DNA of 64,000 nt from Azorinus chamasolen (Eukaryota; Mollusca; Bivalvia; Cardiida; Solecurtidae). The notes under the pieces are model-generated. The model was not told where the DNA came from, searched no databases, and saw only the letters and a list, made by a program, of their open reading frames with translations. The stretch is taken from NCBI GenBank assembly GCA_963576725.1, contig OY755238.1:28539201-28603200 (forward strand). The letters are read 5' to 3'. Every line of letters begins with the position of its first letter. Position 1 is the first letter of the stretch. Positions 61,932 through 64,000 of this stretch are shown here, piece after piece. Made by a program: the position numbers and the translations under genes.

Positions 61932-63256
61932 CTGAAACAAAAAGTAAAACAAAACAATTTGAAGAATATTAACTCGAAACCAATGTAGAATAAGTTGCTA
62001 AAGTGTTGATAAAAATAAAATAGCATGCCAGTTGAAGGTTTTGCTACTGAGAATATTTGCATTTCATCCTGAGCAGAGTGAAATGTTGAACCGAAAGAAT
62101 CCTTGCCCCGAGGTTATACAACTGTTTGCTTGAGTCTGAGATCATTCTCAATCGTCTGATTGGTCAGATTCTGAGCTTGCACAGAATCTGACCAATCAAA
62201 TGCTTGAGAATGATCTAAGACTCATACTCAGACACTGGTCATACAATGCGTGTCTCGCCCGACTGAGTCTATATTACCAAAAGTCTGTGTGAAAGATGAA
62301 ATATGGAGCTGTATATTGTAACCATTTTAAAACAGTTTCAGACAATTGATAGATGATCAACAATGGAGAAGGTTACTTCAAAACTGACGTAGCTGGCGAT
62401 AAGAAAAGCTTAACTATTGTATCATATTAGGAAACCTAGCAACAACGTTAACAGTCAAAACTAAGTAAAGTTATCTGGTAGATTTTTCAACAACGATTAC
62501 AGTAAAATGCCAATAGTTCAAACACAAAAACCAGTATTGTTATCGGTGATTAAGGAAGGTAGCTTAATGCAAGCTGACGGTAATGCAGAAAAATATCTTT
62601 TATGGGAATTCTGTATGACCTTCATACAACGCACCAATCTGCATAAAGGTTCTCAATTATTCATGATTAAAATAGCGAACAATCAGGTGTTTATTGCATT
62701 TTAAGAATTGAACCCTTGTTTCGGAAATTATTGTTTTAAAGCATCTAGTACAAAGCCAGACACGGTAAACTAGATCAATCTATGATGGTCTTGAGTTTAA
62801 AGTTTACCTTTACAAATGGTACAAGCGAGGTTTTACGCAAGCGTAAAATGGCTGTGTAAAACGTGTTTAAGCAGGGTAGAAGACATGCAAATGCCTGCAT
62901 AATGTCAACAACACATCAAACATCAAAGTATTCTTGGTCATTAGTGAGACTATGTGAACACAGTGACAAATATTGCAGCTGCATATTTCTTGAGTGTAAA
63001 TCTGGAGTGTGGTCTCGCAGTAAATCATGGTCATTTTGAATTTCCATCACAGATTGACTGCTTTCGCAATCAAGAAACACTTCAGCTCAATTGCGTTGAT
63101 TCGGAAGAGTTGCTTTTCAGAATATGATCTTAAATGTTTTTCATCGGATTGCCATGAGAACCAGAAATCTAAATAAACAGTTATCATATAAAATCCGAAA
63201 CAGACCGTCGAATTTAAAACGGGAGTACTTCCTTATAACTGTCAATAACCCACTTT
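61932..63256. other. Intron upstream of TEP exon 1, no gene seen
   Basis: Apart from the CCAAT hairpin and a diverged TA-1-like fragment (62501-62660), I see nothing coding. No KPGQ-type MG2 exon or signal peptide was found here on the minus strand. Confidence 0.5.
62125..62235. repeat. Second CCAAT-box hairpin
   Basis: GAGTCTGAGATCATTCTCAA...GATTGGTCAGATTCTG and complement; same family as 8455-8628. Confidence 0.85.
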
Positions 63257-63600
63257 AAGGGGTTGTCACGCTAGAGCGTATGGCACGAACGTATGCAGTG
63301 GTAAATACGCTTCTCCTACCCATTTAGGCGTTTTTCTACGCGTAAGAAACGAGTAGTGAACGGTTAACGAACGCTTAACTGACGGTTACGCGATAAACCG
63401 TTTAAACGTGTTAAACGCGTAAAGAAACGATTATACCAGAGAAGTTTCGGTGGGTGCGTCAGTTTTCCGTTTCATGCTGAGATTTCGGATCTTTTCGATG
63501 ATAGTCGTTCTCAAAAATGTCCGAATGAAACGGGTTAACCAAAAATAAGAAACGATTCGTCATTCAACGAAAGTTTAGCGGTTCAACCCCGGCTAGTGTC
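63257..63600. mobile_element. GTCACAC-ended element 3, partial
   Basis: Begins GGGGTTGTCACGCTAGAGCGTATGGCACGAACGTATGC, nearly the left end of element 1. The interior has AAACG, GTTAACG and TACGCG words. No matching right end was found. Confidence 0.55.
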
Positions 63601-63817
63601 GACGATTTGCTCATTTAGGGAATGACGTGTTCTTAAAACTATTTTTACAAAGCTATAATATCAGATATCCACTGTATATCAAACAAAGGGATTGAAGAGT
63701 TAGTTCTTTTAGAGGAGGTTTCTGCATTTCAGATAAAAAAACTGCCACAAGGTAAACCACCAAATTTTGGATCTGGAATGAAGAAACCTAAAGAATTCAG
63801 ATATATTCTAGTTCTTA

Positions 63818-64000
63818 ACCCTTTCCCTTCGACTATTTCTGTCAGAAAAAAATAAATCATGAATATTTATTAGATCTTGCTGATTTTTAACGATGGTATA
63901 AGTGTACACGACCTTTGGTATTGGTAGAACATATAGTCAGGTCTATTAATTTATAATTTCATAAGCAGAGTGGGTCCTGATCCGACGGCTCCTACAAGAG
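63818..64000. mobile_element. TTAA-1 element cut by the window edge
   Basis: TTAACCCTTTCCCTTCGACT...GGTATTGGTAGAACATATAG...CCTGATCCGACGGCTCCTACAAGAG. Confidence 0.75.

Noticed and set aside
60370..60747. 125-codon plus-strand frame as a gene
   Set aside because: Inside a TEP intron, no recognised domain and no splice or promoter support.
6214..61931. Assignment as complement C3
   Set aside because: No anaphylatoxin or C345C domain was found, and a GPI-like tail follows the receptor-binding domain; CD109/TEP fits better despite the C3-like catalytic His.
1..64000. CRISPR arrays, operons or bacterial genes suggested by the many repeats
   Set aside because: Repeats are hairpin transposons with TTAA or TA flanks and unequal spacing; gene structure is intron-rich and eukaryotic.

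Overview
The window is animal nuclear DNA, most likely from a bivalve mollusc. It is AT-rich, has no bacterial-style gene packing, and is dense with small hairpin transposons. It also carries repeat types I associate with bivalve genomes: a GGGCAATAACTC / CCGTTACAGAGATATGGCATCGGACGG satellite-like repeat, a GAGTGAGTGAGTGAG...GGTTTAACG repeat, and a CTATATGCC...GGGGGCATA repeat. The species is not identified.

One gene dominates. A thioester-containing protein (TEP) of the CD109 / alpha-2-macroglobulin / complement C3 superfamily runs on the minus strand from beyond the right edge (its signal peptide and first macroglobulin domain are not seen) to a stop codon at 6214. I reconstructed 35 coding exons between 61931 and 6214. 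They join in one uninterrupted frame of about 1,409 residues, with consistent intron phases and AG/GT borders. In order they encode: end of MG1/start of MG2 through MG6 (exons 1-14), a dibasic furin-like site (exon 14), the bait region (exons 15-17), the conserved HFPETWLW segment and MG7 (17-21), CUB part 1 (21-22), the thioester domain with an intact GCGEQNM motif and a candidate catalytic His (23-29), CUB part 2 (30-31), the receptor-binding/MG8 domain (32-34), and a short hydrophobic tail typical of a GPI anchor (35).

The most unusual feature is exon 28 (15503-15673). It encodes a complete eight-cysteine WAP (whey acidic protein, four-disulfide core) module inside the thioester domain. 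The exon is symmetric (phase 1-1, 171 bp), so it can be included or skipped without breaking the frame. I know of no described TEP with a WAP module at this place. WAP modules are commonly protease inhibitors or antimicrobial, so this would put a second protease-interacting unit into a protease-trapping immune protein. Around the bait region there are also a few short, phase-compatible candidate alternative exons (about 33.2-36.4 kb), reminiscent of the mutually exclusive exons reported for a scallop TEP.

The rest of the window, introns included, is largely repeats. At least four families of miniature elements are flanked by TTAA and share CCCTT-type ends (piggyBac-like). Another group has CAGTAAAACCTC-type ends (pogo/Tc1-like). 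A pair of ~0.7 kb elements has GTCACAC ends and interiors saturated with one short word. There are also long perfect hairpins, minisatellites, a tRNA-derived SINE and fossils of a reverse transcriptase and a Tc1-like transposase. Several otherwise unrelated hairpin families carry nearly the same central palindrome, CTCCTATAGGAG. No CRISPR array, rRNA or convincing functional tRNA was seen, and no second intact host gene.
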